Assembly: GCF_900090045.1 (NCBI RefSeq)
Contig: NW_021638291.1
Coordinates: 1-64,000 of the forward strand
From: Plasmodium malariae
Taxonomy: Eukaryota > Apicomplexa > Aconoidasida > Haemosporida > Plasmodiidae
Direction of reading: 5' to 3'
DNA: 64,000 bases
Program-made: the position numbers and the translations under genes
Shown: positions 1 to 14,259 of the stretch, piece after piece
How the letters are laid out: the number at the start of each line of letters is the position of its first letter
Numbering within the stretch: position 1 is the first letter of the stretch
Notes under the pieces: generated by a model
Databases searched by the model: none
Told to the model about the DNA's origin: nothing
The model's input: only the letters and a program-made list of their open reading frames with translations

Positions 1-3000
1 CATGAAAAAACACTTTGAATTATATATCTATATTATTAACAGGGTTGTAAGAAAGTTTTCCAGCCTAAAGAGAGAATACATAAAAATAATAACTAATTAA
101 ACAAATGAGATGTATTTTTTACTTTTGGATTTATCTATTTCATTTTACGAAATCATTACAGCAGTTCCTTATTATGGCTTAGGTTGATATATATATATGA
201 AATTTTTTTTTATGTTGTTGTACACGTTATGTGTGATACGAATGAAAGAACACATAAGAAAAATACTTTCGTAAAAACAATAATGCTTATTTAATCTCTT
301 TAAAGCAAAGTAAATTGAATAAGGAATTTATCATAGAATGACAATTTTATGTTAATAACTTAAACAATTTGAGGAAATAACTAAGTTAATATATATGAAC
401 CTTAGTATGAGAGCATTGTTCATGATTAGATGCTTATCTATGCATACAACGCTCACGCATATATATTCTTTTTTTGTTACACTCTTTGTCTTTGTATGTG
501 TTAGTTTATTTATATTAAAAATCATAAAAAGGAAATCATGTGTACATATATATGTATACAATCTTTTGCACATTGGAAATTTATTTACATGATATTAATG
601 CATTACCAACTTACGTTAATCCGTTATAGATGTGAACAAATTAGAGTAAGTTCATTTACAAAGGAGAGAATGCAATGGAAGATAAAATTCAGATAAATGA
701 AAAGGGAAAAGAACAACAATGAATAAAGTTCTTTGAAAAAGTTACTTTTCTTACAGATGTAAATAAAGAAAAGGATAAAAAAAATATACTATGAGTAATT
801 TGAACAATGAGGTTTTTAAATTGTCTATTTGGAAAGGAAATTCATTTAACTGTAGCCCATTCTATGTTTAGTCTGAATTGCTAATGTACATTTTAATCTC
901 TTTAACTTTATAAAATTTAGTTAATGCATCATCGTAAGCACGACGAAGCAAAAAAAGAATATAAATAATACAGAAGTATAAAGAGTAAAGGTATAAGCAA
1001 AAACTTGAAAGTTATTAGTTCGTCGTAGTATTATAGAAAACATTTAGTATAAGTAAATAAGTGTACATATACACAAACTGTACTTATATTCTGATACATA
1101 TGTTCAAATATTCAGTATATTTAAAAAAAATATGCAAAGAAGTACACACATGTACTAATAAAATATAAACAAGGAAATTACATATGCAAGTTTTCATGTA
1201 ATGAATGAATACATATGGAACACAGAAAAGGAAAAAATTATACATTAATTTTTTTTTCCTGTAAGAATTACGTTAGTTATATGCACAGAAACCAAGGCAC
1301 AGTAAGAAAGTGTTAAATATATTTTGAAAAAAATATATAATTAAAAAAAATATGTTTGTAAAATTCTAGATTAATATAAAATGCACATGAATAAAACACA
1401 TAATGGTTCTAATTTATTGATTATTTTAATACACATATGTTTTTATGGACTTGCTTCAAAAGAAATCATAGTGTACTAGTATTGTTGATAAGATTCAATA
1501 GTTATATTATGTGTGATACTGCAAAAATATTACATAATATAATCATGTGAAAATAGTAATTTCAATGAAAATATGTATAGAACGAATAAATTAATTTTTA
1601 AATAAAATATTAAAATAAAAAAACACATATGACTCATTATAATATTAAGAACACGCTAAATTAAAAGAAACCTAATCCATTATATCATACGTTGTATATA
1701 TGATAAATGATTATTAAAATTGACATTTTATCTTCAATAATTTTAAAAATATTATGGTATTAATATAAATATATATGAATTAATAGATATACATATATAC
1801 AATAAATAAATATATTTAATTATTATACTACTTCATGTCGTACTTGTTCACTCAGGAAATAATATATTTCAAAAAAAACGACAATTTTATATTTAATTTT
1901 CTTTCATTTTGTTGAATATGAAAAATTATATAATTTAAATTGATGTGAATATTTTTAATAGTTCGAACATGCATAAACTAATTTAGGAAAAAACAAAAAC
2001 CTTAAGAATTTTCAACTATATTAGTTATAAGTATATTTAGGGAATAGTTATATAAATGAATCTTACGATTTTACCCAATTTTTATAATTATATATTCTCT
2101 CTAATAGATGGCATTTATTAATATGTTGCGCCATTATACATTTTTATATAAACACAAATTTGAAAATTTTTACAAATGGAGATCCAGATAAGAAAATTAT
2201 TTAAAGATACTAAAAAATAAATCTTTTTGAATGCAGTTATATCTATCTGTATGTATATATATACTACGTAAATATGAAAATCTGAAATAAAAAAGACTAC
2301 GATCTCATTTTTGTGTAATATTAAAATTTAATATGTATTATATAGTCTATTATAAATTTAAAGATTTTATATATTGTTTTTTAATTATTTTTTAGAAAGG
2401 AAATTTGTTAACTTACATTAGTTTCAATTTATCATTATATCATCAAAATAAATATATATACACTGTGTTTTTATAACTATCTATATTTACTCTATTCAAA
2501 AAGTATTATGGAATATAACTGTTTCTGCTTTTATAGATAGATTTTACAAAACATCTAATTTATTTTATGTTAATATATGTAGTTTAATATAAGATTATGG
2601 GTAATATTTATTATTAAATAAATAGAAAATAGATAAGTTTTTATCTCCTCCGTAAAAATGTCAAAATTTGAAGAAATGCATTAAATATTTTTCTAAATTT
2701 TATTGTATATTTTTTTATATCTTATTTCATTGTATTTCTTAAGGTTATTATTTTTTTACAATGATTTTTTAATGGAATTAATTTTTAAGCAACCTATTTA
2801 GTAAAAGTGTTATTTTATTACATTTTTCTTTTTTAATTTTTTCACTTCTATAGAACCTATAAATTAATATTTTTTTATTTAAAAAATAACATTATAAATA
2901 AATATAAATTATTTAATTCTTAGATTTAATAAATTTTACTTTAGTGATGATAAATAAAATGCATTATTTTAAATTATATAACAGTTATAATATGCATTTA

Positions 3001-3787
3001 TAATAATATGGAACAAACATATAAAAGTGTTATAATGGAAAATATTTTTTAAAACAGAAAAGTTTGTATGTAAACTAAATCCTTGAGTATAATTTTTATA
3101 TAATTACAATATAAATTCTCTGAATAAGGTAGGTTTATATTACATGCTATGTTAAATATATGCCCTTTAAAATTTTGTCATTTTTTGTTTCCGTTCAGTA
3201 GTATTAATACTATTGTATGCTATGCAGCAATAAATGTTTTGCAATTATAAGATGATTATTTTAAGGTATAAACTATACAATAAAGTAAGCGTATTCTTAG
3301 GATGGTAATGAACAAAATAAATGAATATATTCCTAGTATAAGCTAATGTACGTATTCTCAGCGCATGTATTTTTTTTATTTTAATTATGAAATAAAATTC
3401 ATATGAACTAAAATAGTTATTTTATTTTAATTGTCTTATGGAAATTACTGCTAATAAAAATTTAGAATTGTCCTGTTAGACCATTAATATATATATATAT
3501 GTATATTTTTTTTTTTTTTTTGAGCATTTATGAATTATATTAGATTTAAAAAAAATGATTTATTTTATGGTTCTTTTTTATAACGTTTTTGAATATATTT
3601 ACAAAAATGTATTTAAAATTATGTTTGCCTTTTTATACTCTATATTTTTACTTTATTTATGTAATTTTGTGCTTTTTTAAAATATAATATAACAATGTAA
3701 AAAAATATACGTATTTATCGCTATTTTGTAGATAAACTATTATTATTTTCCTTAATTAAATATATTGTAGCATTAAATTATACTAAT

Positions 3788-4490
3788 ATGAAAAAAGACA
3801 AATAATCCTTACCTCTATTTTTTATTTGGAGTTGTTCGAATTTATATTATGAGGTGTAATGATAGTATAGATAAAAATTTGCCTTATATTTTTTGATAAC
3901 TCACCTAAAATATACTTATAAGTAAATATTCGTTATACGTAAGTAAATTTATCATATCATAAATAATAAAAATATAATTTTTTTCATTGTAGTGTACCTT
4001 AGGTAAATCTTTAGATAATTAGAGCAGAAAGGATCGAACCTTAAACTGAACAACTGACATATTATTATCAGAAAATGAGTAAGGTACAAATAATATACTA
4101 TTAAAGATATATTATATCAATTTGGATAAATGATAAAGAGAATGAAGATGATTATGTTAAATGGGCTTATGGTTGAAAAGGTTAGCGTAAGGTTAAATAT
4201 AATTCAAATACTACATAAAATAAATTAGTCAAGAAATGAGAGTTTATTATATGAGTCATTTGCAGTGATAAATATATTTTTGTTTTTGAAAAACAATTAT
4301 ATAGAGGATTTAGTTATATATATTAATGCCGAAAATATATCAATACTACACACAAAAAAAGTATAAATTATTCATCATTTATGAGTATCTCATTATTATT
4401 TACTATATGGGAATATTTTCATTTATAATATTTTTGTTAATTTTTTATTTCTTATTCCGTTATTAAATATATTGTTTATTAGATTAAGTG
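3788..4490 (+). pseudogene. Relic of a two-exon exported-protein gene (copy 1)
   Basis: A decayed gene with the layout of Plasmodium exported proteins. A short hydrophobic exon 1 starts at ATG 3788 (MKKD..., then LPLFFIWSC) and already has a TAA at 3803-3805. It ends near a GTGTAA donor at about 3854. After a T-rich intron ending in AG at 3991-3992, exon 2 reads CTLGKSLDN and then a TAG stop, followed by SRKDRTLN, whose RTL resembles the RxL core of an export motif. A frameshift moves the acidic stretch DKENEDDYVKWAYG (from 4132) to another frame, and a hydrophobic segment follows at about 4374-4480. The exact family is not recognised. It resembles exported proteins with an acidic middle and C-terminal membrane helices. 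The copy at 59.49 kb shares the stop after SLDN. Confidence 0.5.
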
Positions 4491-6067
4491 TTACAAAGAA
4501 AATTATTTACTCTAATAAGGTATAACTTAAATATAGATAATTACTTTATATTGTAATTTATTGGCTATTTATAAACTGGTAAACATTTTAAAATAAATCA
4601 TTAGAATATGAGAAAATTAAATTATATCCTATTTACATTTCATATATTGTTTTCTGAAATAATATTTTTCATGAACCTAATGAAATCTTTCTATGTACTT
4701 AATGATATTATATTCTTATTAAAAACAACTGTTGTATAATTATAATTCTATTCTTATGCTCCCTGAATATATAGAAATACATATAGATATACAAAGTAAA
4801 GGAAAATATATTAAATATTTTTAGTATTTAAAATGTTTCAAAATTATCCTTATTATAATAATGAATTATATTGACGTAATTTAATACTCTTATGCATTGT
4901 ATATATATATATATATTTTTTTTTTCTAAACATATAAATGTAAAATTGATATTTCTCTATATTTACAATATAAATGTGTGCTTCATAAGAAAAAATTATA
5001 TATATAATATGTATCATGCATATTTTCATTATGATAAATATGTTATGGTTTAATTTAACATATAAAATCATAGTTAATTTTACTTCATTAATCTAGTAAA
5101 GTGATTTTTATTTTTATAAATTATATTTTTTATATTTTTTATGGTTTTAAGTGATAATTTGAATGATCTGTTAAATAAATTTTTGTATATTAGTTTAAAT
5201 TTCAATATATTATGTTACTCTTCATATAATAAAATCAAAAACATATTTGTTTTTGTGTTTATATGTATTTTTTATTTAAAAGTATATATAAAAAGTCATA
5301 TTTATAAAAAATTTATTATGCGAAATGTATGTTTCATAACCTATTTGATGTAATCATTTTTGGAATAAAATTTCTGTATTGTTCATGTATGAAAATATGA
5401 ATAAATAATAATGTAATTTTCCTTTAAATTGTAAATTATAAGTGGAATATTATCGATTTAAGAATTCTTGAATTATTATTTTTAAATGAGGGATTATGAA
5501 TTTCTAACATCACTTTTTATCTTATATAATTGTTGGAGCTAACAACTATTCTAAAATATTACTTAAATATAGGTGAAATATATAATGATATCAAAAAAAC
5601 CATATTTATTTTACCACTGAAATAATTAAAGAACTAAATTATATTACCCATAATATTCTTATGTATTATACTTTGTAAAAAATTACACTATAAATAGTTA
5701 TTTTTTTATTTTTATACTTCTTATATATATATATATATATATATAACACTAAAAAAAATACAAAGTAATATAAAAAAAGGTCGACAAATTTATAAATTTT
5801 TCTTTTATATAGAATAATATAAATTATATCTAATTGAACACAATAACCTTGGACAATTAAATTAATAAGGTAAAGGATTAGTTTTTATATACCTTTTAAA
5901 TATATACTTGTTAAGTGAGTTAAGCGATTTTCTATAAATTTGTTGTTATAAATATGTCACAGATCATTAAATAAAGTATATATTTATTAAGAAACCAATT
6001 ATAATAATACAAGAAAATAAAACAAAAAGTTGTGCAAAATATTGTTTTCTTCATTTATTATTTTATT

Positions 6068-6231
6068 GTTATAATAATTAATATTATTCTTAGTATAACA
6101 AGTTTTTCCATAATATAAACGTTATAAAGTTATAAATGTTAATAAGAAAATATAAGTTAATTCAGTAGTACTTCAATCAGTGCAGAGAATAATGTATTGT
6201 CTATATTCTCTATATTCTATATGTACTCTAT
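6068..6231 (+). promoter_or_regulatory. Upstream element pair of fam-l 6614
   Basis: GTTATAATAATTAATA at 6068 (about -546 from the ATG) and CTATATTCTCTATATTCTAT at about 6200 (about -414). Both recur at similar distances upstream of the other fam-l/fam-m genes here, while the intervening sequence is more diverged. A regulatory role is inferred from this conservation only. Confidence 0.5.
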
Positions 6232-6613
6232 AGTTAGAAATATTATAAAATCATATATATGATTTTTTTTTTTATTTTGTAATTTAGTAAAAATAATTAT
6301 TTTATTAGCTTACTACATTAAATAAATAATTTATATGTTTTGAATATTTATAATTGAATTTATTTTATATTATATTTTGTAAATTTACTTCATTATAAAC
6401 AGTATTAACATAACAATTTTAGAATATATTATTGCACTTATATATTTTTTTCTTTGTTATAAAACAAATTGCACTTATACAATAATTTTTATGATTTTAT
6501 AATAAGGAAAAAAAATTAAATAAGAATAATATAGTTCTATAGGATTAAAAGTATATTATATTATTCTTAATTATATCATTTCGGAGTTTACTACCGTATT
6601 AAATACTTATATC

Positions 6614-7609
6614 ATGGAACAAAAAATTAAGTCGCTGTTATTTATTAAAATTATAACGTCTAACCTATTAATTTGGATATGTCATTATATTTCTACAGTA
6701 TAATATCACTATTTAAGGATATGTGTGCTAGTTTTATTTTTCGTATTTTATTTTTATTTGTTTTTGTTTTTGTACGAATTTATACATTTGATGAATAATC
6801 TTTTTTTTATTTTTTTTTAGAGTGAATTTAACAAATCGTTAGTTGAAAGCTACAATAATCGTAGTAACTTATATAAAAGGAATTATCGTCTAATGGCAAA
6901 ATATAAGCGCGATAAGCTTTCAACTACAGTATGTTTAAAAGAAGAGGTACAAAATGGAGTACAAGATAAAAAAGATATAAATAATAATGAAAAATGGGAC
7001 GAATATAAAAAGAAGCAATCATGTGGAAGTTCATCTATGAGTACAAGAGGCCATAAGAAAATAAAAAAAATAAATCATGTATATTTGAAACAAATAAATA
7101 TTCCAATTTAGAAAAAAAAAATATTCAAGGAACTTGATTACGTAGATTTTCTTAGAAACAACAGAACAATTAGTAATAAAATTTACAAAAAAATAATGCG
7201 TAAAAAATGTTCATTAAGGATCGTTTTGCCTTTATTATTGTTATTATTTTTATTAATAACGTTTATATTAGATCTATCAAATAGTTTTGGACTCGTAAAA
7301 GGGTTGTGTGAAATATTGAATTTATACGCTAGTAAATTTTGGTACAGTTCTTTACATTCGTTTTTGAAGAATTCGCCTTTAAATTGGTTATTTAAATCAG
7401 GGGATAAATTAAGATATAAAGTATCAGACGGGGCTAATATTGTGAAATTTATATACGGTTATACTTATGTTTATCAATTTTTTGACTTTTTATTATATGT
7501 CATACCTTTCATTATATTAGGTGTCACAATTATATCAGGGGTTATTTATTACCATAAAAAAGTTAAGAAATATGAAAAAATTAAATTTAGGAAAAGATAT
7601 AATGAATAG
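6614..7609 (+). pseudogene. fam-l exported protein, disrupted by two homopolymer indels
   Basis: Two-exon fam-l gene: exon 1 6614-6697 (MEQKIKSLLFIKI..., the standard family opening), donor GTATAA, intron 6698-6820, exon 2 6821-7609. Exon 2 opens SEFNKSLVES, then has RNYRLMAKYKRD (PEXEL-like RxL), and ends with the membrane segment VIPFIILGVTIISGVIYYHKK and a basic tail. The frame breaks at the A8 run 7063-7070, so translation meets TAG at 7109-7111. A second slip in the A10 run at 7112-7121 (nine A in the intact paralogue at 51.2 kb) restores the original frame, which then stays open to 7609. Either this is a young pseudogene or both slips are homopolymer sequencing errors in a functional gene. 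The family's exact function is unknown; export to the infected erythrocyte is presumed. It forms an l-m doublet with the gene at 10901. Confidence 0.85.
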
Positions 7610-10343
7610 AATGTTATATATTTTTTTATGCAATGAATTCGTTAACATAAACGAACATATATAATATTTTTAGTTATGTATTTATTAATTTTACCTGTTA
7701 TTACTTAAATTTTATAATTTTATGAGTGGACCTAACTATAAGTATTATATTTTGTGCACTGTAATCTAAAAATATTATCTTTTTAGTATTTTTCTTTGAT
7801 TTGAATTTTTTCATGTTTTTAAATGTATACTTTAATGTATTTTTTCAGTTTAATTAAATATTTTGTTTTATTGTATATATATTTGTATACATAAATAGGT
7901 TTTTATATAAAATATAAGTTTATGAGTTATAATTAAAATATAATAGGATAACTCACATAATTTTATTGAAGTCCTTCTTTAATTTATATTTGAACTATAA
8001 GAAATTATACTTTCTATTTTTTCTCATACTCGAGAATAAAATTATTATTTATAGGAGTATTTATAAAAATTGTATTACTGTTTTTATATTGTAAATATAT
8101 GTCTTGTATTGTATTTAATGAAATTAAGTGAATATACATTGTTGTATTGATATATATAAGTAATGTTATTTAAAATAAACTATGAAGTTTATCCTTTTAT
8201 ATATGTAAGTTTTATAACAGAAAAATGTATTAATACAAGCGAAATAACATTTTGAATGAACTAAATAAAGAATCATGTTAATATTAATGAATCACTATAA
8301 AAATGTTTTTATCAGTACAATATATGATATAATCCAATCATGTAAAAAGTATACATATATGAAACGTTTATAGTTTAAAATTATTATATATATAAAATCA
8401 GTGTTCAGGGAAATAAACAGTTCTATTGCAACAAGTATTAATTGTAATAATAAAATTAACAAAAGTTCATTTTTTTTCTTTCAATTACTTGTATATATTC
8501 ATATAAACTTATATAATATTTGAGCATATAGTATAACAAATGGATTAACTTTATAGATACATGTAATTGTAGAAACATTATAAATCATTATATCATAAAA
8601 GGCACATAAATAAAATCATGAAATTTTATCAACATAATTTATTATTAAAATGTAAAGCATTTGTTAAAGTATAATTCCTAGGAGTATAAGAGGAAAAATG
8701 TAACATTTAAAGGAAATATAATAGAAGAATGCATATTATTCAAAAGTTATGGATTAAATTTCTGCTGTAAATGTAAGTATATTTTTATTATTATTTAGAA
8801 AAAAATTATATTTAAAGAAGAAAAATTAATTTCATTATATTAGGTACATTATTGAAATTATTATTTATTAGAACAACAATATATTAAAATAAATGATGTA
8901 TTTAGTATAATGCAGTAACGAAAACGTTATCGATTGTACAGTGAATGCAAGAAACATTGCAAAATTAATAGGAAGATATATATATACAGCCATAATTCAC
9001 CTTGTATTTATTTAATTAGGATAAAACTAAACATATTTTAATGCATAAAAACTGTTTACAAACTATACTTTAATTCTAGAACAACATAATAATTTAGATA
9101 TGTATATAAATAATTAATAAGAAATAATTTTGAAAAAATTTGTAGAAACAATGACCGTTTTTAATCATGATAAATTCTTAGTACATATAAATATTTAGCA
9201 CGATTTCATTATATATATGATATATTTTTAATAAGTTATATATGAATTATTATAAGTTATTAAAATTGGTTAATTTATAATATAGATGGATATATTAACC
9301 TAAGTTAAAGAGTTAATAGAATTGTTATAGTTTCAACAAAATTAAAAAAATTAAGAGCATTTATAAATTAACAACTCGTCAAATGATTTTAAGCAATGAA
9401 AGTAAAATAATCATGTTGTTCATAAGCTGTTTCTTTAAAATATATATGTAGAACTTTAACTTTAATTTTTTTACTTTTTTATAATATCTTAATTGTTTCA
9501 ATTGAATAGTAATATTTTAGAAAAAAAAAAAAAATAGTTTAATAATTGATGATTACAATAATATTTTTTCTAGATAACATTTATATACGTATTAGATTCT
9601 CTTATATAATAATTAAGAAAGGGAAATATATAAACACAAAACATCCTAACTCGTAATGAAATTTTTAACGAAACAATATTTATGTATGTTCATTTTTTAA
9701 ATTATATCCCTAAATTAAATTACTGACATTATTTATTTGTAAAAGAATAAATAAAAATATGATATGTTAGTTTTAAAACTCTCAACATAGAATTTACTAT
9801 ATCATATATTTCAGTAAATAATTCTATCATCTTTTCTTATTTTTTGTATATATATTATAAACTGAAAAAACTTATTTGTAAATATATTTTATTTGAAATA
9901 TTTTAAAATGAACACAATTACATATAATATTTATATATTAAATTTACACCTAATTTCCATTTTTTGTCTTTTATTTTCTATTATGTTAATATATGTTATA
10001 AATACATATATTTAATTAAAAAAATATAAAAAAAATTAAATCTATATATATTAAACGTTTCATTTAGAAAAAATGGGGGTTAATATAACTTAAATGAACA
10101 TAATATTTTAAAATATTATAATGAATAAAAATTTTTTTTGTCTTTATTTACCTTTAAATATATGTATCTTAATGGATTAGATGGAATAATATGAACTTAA
10201 TTTTTTGGAAAAATTATATATAATAAAGGAACACATGAGCTCAAGTAGTAACTAATGAAGGCGTTATAAATAATTTAATAAAAAATTTTATACAGAATAT
10301 TGCTATATTTGTTTATTACTACAATTATTGCTATTATTATATT
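7610..10343. other. Doublet spacer between fam-l 6614 and fam-m 10901
   Basis: No gene is seen. The 3' flank at about 7960-8050 is related to the sequence after the fam-l gene at 62038 (compare about 63395-63490), including a shared 'atttatatttgaact' stretch. The 3' flanks of fam-l genes were therefore copied along with the genes. The rest is very AT-rich with short homopolymers. Confidence 0.5.
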
Positions 10344-10525
10344 GTTATAATAACTAGTATTATCTAAGAAAAATACAACAAATTATCCCAATATATAATT
10401 ATCGTAGAGTTATAATTATTAATAAGATATCATCCTCAAAATTATCAATTATTGTTTTAATATGTAAAAAAATATAATATACATATATAAATATTATCTA
10501 TATTCTCTATTGTATAAGAACTCTA
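10344..10525 (+). promoter_or_regulatory. Upstream element pair of fam-m 10901
   Basis: GTTATAATAACTAGTATT at 10344 (about -557) and CTATATTCTCTATTGTAT from about 10498 (about -403). The same pair precedes the fam-l genes, so the putative control region is shared by both families. Confidence 0.5.
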
Positions 10526-10900
10526 TCAACGTAATAATATATAGCATATTTTTCTATTAGTTTACTCTTAAAAGATTTAAGGAAAAATTAGTTACGTAGT
10601 GCACTACATTAAATAATTGTATATTTTGAATACTTATGAATGAATTAATATTATTTATTTTAATGAATCATATTTTTTTTTTGAAATTTACTAAGATAAA
10701 AATATATGATATATTTTTCCAGTTATATTTATTTACGGATGTGGTAACATGTATTATATTTATATAAATTTAATTATTTACGAAGTAATAATAAAATTAA
10801 ATTAAAAATTTTTTTTTTTCAATATTATCTCTAGAAGTATATTATATTATTCTTAATATTTTTACTTAGTGAATATATCAGACTATTATATAACTAAATC

Positions 10901-11796
10901 ATGGAACAGAAAAATGAGTTACTCTTATTTATTGAAGTAGCTTCGTCTATTCTTTTATTTTGGATATGCCTTTTCAACCATGATGCAGTATGATAATTTT
11001 ATATAAGGATATTTATTCATACATTTCGTATGTAATTTTTATTTATATTGTTTCTTTGTATTAATTACTTATTCTTTACATAATAAATATTTACGTTATT
11101 ATTTTTTTTTTTTTTTAGAACATTTTTAACAAATTGTTGGATAAGAACTGCTATCCCTGTGAAAAATTAGATACAAGAAATTGTAGATTACTAACAAAAT
11201 ATAGTAGGGACAAAATTTCAGATGTTGCAGATTTTAAAGCAAATATATTACATAATAGAGAATATGAAAAAAAAAATATGTATAATAATGAAAAAGGAGT
11301 CAAAGGAAAAATACAGGAATATAATAGAAATTCGTTAAGCAAAGCTCAATTCTATACAGAAGTTATTGATTTTAATAATGGAATGTTTGATGGAAAACAT
11401 TTCCATTTTGAAAAAAAATGGATTAAAAAAAAAGATTATGAACATTTTCTTGAAAAAAAAAGGAGAATGTGTGCTGTAGCTTTAAAAAAAATAAAATTTA
11501 AAAATTATGGATATATAGTTGCTATGTTTATCATTTTTTACTTGTTTGCAATAGGAATACCCTTATTAGGAAAATTAGATTTTTTCAAAAATGGATGGAA
11601 ATCGCTTGAAGTTGGTAATTTATGGAAAATTATGTGTGAATTTGTGGATGGGTGGGAAAAAACAGCAAATGGTTATATATTTTTAACATTATTTGGTGTA
11701 CTTATAGTTATATCAATTATTTTACTTGTAACAGGAATTTGTAAGATCTTAAGTAATAATGAAAAATATAATAAAATTAAATTGATTACCGAGTAA
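10901..11796 (+). CDS. fam-m exported protein
   Basis: Intact two-exon fam-m gene of 254 residues. Exon 1 is 10901-10987 (MEQKNELLLFIEV..., ending at donor GTATGA). The intron is 10988-11118 with a long T tract before AG. Exon 2 is 11119-11796 and opens NIFNKLLDKN. Landmarks: PEXEL-like RLLTK at residue 52 (RxL present, but K where canonical motifs have E, Q or D); the family core GMFDGKHFHFEKKW at about 117-130; a predicted membrane helix at about 160-180; a loop; a second helix at about 214-237; and the tail NNEKYNKIKLITE. Role: presumed exported to, and anchored in, infected-erythrocyte membranes; the biochemical function is unknown. It lies 3.3 kb downstream of the fam-l locus at 6614, the commoner doublet order in this window. 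The start is set by homology of exon 1 across all copies. Confidence 0.9.
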
Positions 11797-13859
11797 AATA
11801 TATAATAGTGAACGTATATCTTACTATAATTAAGTCTTTAATATCAATTAATATTTGTAATATATTTAGTTATATTCTTAATAAGCTTGTATAAAATTTC
11901 TAATATATTAAAAATTTACATGAGTATAATACGTCTTTTAAAAACCCAAGAATATAAATATATGATCCCCATTTCTTTGAAGTTGAACCTTTAAAATTTT
12001 TTCTATTAGTGTTCTAACATATAATTTAAGTTTATCTAAAAATACTTATTATAATAATTATACTTGTACATATAAATAGTTTTCTGCGAAAAATATATGT
12101 CTGTGATTCGAGATGAATAAATAGTATAATTTTATAGATCTCATACAAATTATATTTTAATTAACAATTAATGTTTTCTATTCTGTAACTTGTTTTTTTA
12201 TAAAATTATTATTTGTTAAGGTAATTAATGAAAATATGTGATTTTTTTTAAATTAACAATAAATATATTTTGTTTAATATATAATAAAATTGTGAGCACG
12301 CGATTTTGCATTGACATATATATAAAGATATATTTTTACACAAAAACGTTATTATTATTTATTTTATATAATATTTTATATGAGATGTATGTAGGAAAAT
12401 ATATTTATCTAAAAAATATTCTTATAAGTCTTTTGGTGTTTTTATTATTACATAATTATTAAAATATAAATATATAATAAAATAATATTCTTTTTAAATA
12501 TAAAAAATTTATGGTTGTTTTATAATTTTTGCATTATGAAACTTCGTAATTATTGAAAAGTAAAAACCAATTATTACATTATTATAATCCCTGATTGTAT
12601 TTTTGATTCTATTTTTTATAAATTATTTTAATATATATTATATTGATATTATATAAATATATTATATATTTATTTTATTTTTTATATCACTGAAAAGTTA
12701 AATTTGTGAATTAGTTTTAAGCGGATATTTATAGGTAATATTTTCATTTATTTAGAATGTAATAATTATCAATATAATATAAATTAGGAGAATATAAAAT
12801 TTTTATATCAGATGGAATATTTGAGGTATATAAAATATATATAATTTGTTACTGATAATAAATATAAAAGTAGTTATGTTTTATTGTATGTAGATGTTCC
12901 AAAGTTATATAATCGTTTTGTTAATTTGCTACAGTATTATTGTATGCTTATTGTATTAATATTTTAAAATAATAATACATCTAATTTTGATTAGTAATTA
13001 GAGAAAATAGAATGAGAACATATAACTAAGGTTTTCAAATTAACAATGGTATAACAACATTTTTTACAAAAAATGTATGGGCTTATGGACAAGTCAGATA
13101 TGTTATATTTTATGTTTATATTAAGAGTATTAAGGGTTAATACTCATAAAATATTTGGTCACTTATATTTTGTTTATATATTGTATTTTTTTATTTATTA
13201 TTTCAATGGATGAATATTTATAGAACAGAATATCTATCCAAGCATTTGTAATGATAGTTTTATAATAGATACATATATACTTCATAGCCAAAGTATGTTT
13301 TTCTATTAATATAAATATTATTAATTTATGTTGAGTTGGATATTTCAAAAATTATATATAATATCCTTATAATTTCTTTGCTATTAGTTTAATATATCCT
13401 AAATTTATTATATATATAATGTAACAGAATTGCTGAATTAATAATAATATAATATATATTTTATGGATAATATATCTTATAAGTTATATTTTTGTGTAAT
13501 TTAGTTAATTTTTTTTTTTTCATATGCTTTGTGTAGCATTATTATATTACTCTATTATTATGGTGAGAATTATATGCATATTTTAGTGTCTACTAAATAA
13601 CTATGATATATAGTTCTAATTATGCAGATTTTATTTAAGTGTTATTATAAATTCAATTATTTAAAAGTTTTTTAAAATTATACTAACTTACGTTAATGTA
13701 TTGAACATTTATGATTACTACTTAATGAAAAATACGACTGATTAACATATTTTCAAGGTTCCGTTTTATTGTATTTATTCCGTGCGTAATTATAATGTAA
13801 AATTTGAAACATAAGCACAGAAACCTAAGCATAAAATCTAAATAATGAAACCATGAAAC
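11797..13859. other. AT-rich spacer, no gene seen
   Basis: This is the 3' flank of fam-m followed by very AT-rich sequence. Open frames at 12238-12462 and 13163-13348 (- strand) are rich in Ile, Tyr, Phe and Lys, have no family motif, and look like chance openings. Confidence 0.4.
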
Positions 13860-13899
13860 GTAACATCTTTGGTAGTTAAATAGAGGCAAATTTTATAAA

Positions 13900-14200
13900 T
13901 GTTTTAATATTTATTCTTAGATATAACACTTGTTTGATTTACCTCTATGTTTTTTCTAATTTAAAGCTTCTTATTCATTTATCTATAAATTCCATTGTTT
14001 ATTATTTTTCCTTTTCTTAACAAAGGAATACAACTATTAATTAAATAAAAGAGTTTATCCATTTTTACTTCTTTTTGTACTCTTGAAATATTGAAGTATA
14101 TAGGAATTTTGTAAATTATCTACTAATTTTTCCATTGTTTCGCTTTTCTGTGAATTGTTTTTAAGATATCAGTCAATTTTTCAATACGAATATATAAAAG
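13900..14200 (-). pseudogene. Relic of a tryptophan-rich antigen (oldest copy)
   Basis: Read on the - strand, one frame runs from MEKLVDNLQN (ATG at 14135-14133) through YILQYFKSTKRSKNG to KRKNNKQWN (Trp codon at 13994-13992). That is 47 codons in register, interrupted by at least three stops. The NKQWN motif also occurs in the neighbouring relic at 15.77 kb, and the Trp-with-charged-residue style matches Plasmodium tryptophan-rich antigens. No exon 1 or complete domain survives. The assignment is tentative because only one Trp remains. Confidence 0.3.
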
Positions 14201-14259
14201 TTATCATTGTGGGCCATTCTCATAGAACACTATCTATCGCACGTATTATATTCTTAATA

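Larger units (their letters stand above)
1..6613 (+). repeat. Duplicated upstream block A (copy of about 55640-62037)
   Basis: This stretch has no intact gene. It is a diverged copy of the block that precedes the last fam-l gene. Matching landmarks are 600-860 with about 56221-56480, 900-1080 with about 56560-56740, 1660-1730 with about 57296-57370, 3461-3480 with 58951-58970, and 3993-4080 with 59493-59580. The start of the unit is probably cut off by the window edge, because the two copies at 41 and 55 kb begin with further conserved sequence. Inside it are an exported-protein relic (3788-4490) and a purine-rich patch at 640-1060 that reads like worn coding sequence on the + strand but is unrecognised. 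Short open frames, such as 395-592, are not preserved between copies. The last 550 bp hold the shared fam upstream elements. Confidence 0.7.

Noticed and set aside
395..592. Small hydrophobic open frame in block A, with an antisense partner 352-573
   Set aside because: The frame is not open in the matching parts of blocks B (42460-42640) and C (56000-56160), so it is most likely chance.
5722..5745. (AT)n runs here and at 22320, 44137 and 45021 as possible functional sites
   Set aside because: Ordinary microsatellites for this base composition. Their positions are not conserved relative to genes.
12238..12462. 74-codon + strand frame
   Set aside because: Composition is that of spacer (Ile, Tyr, Leu, Phe), with no splice partner, motif or duplicate copy.
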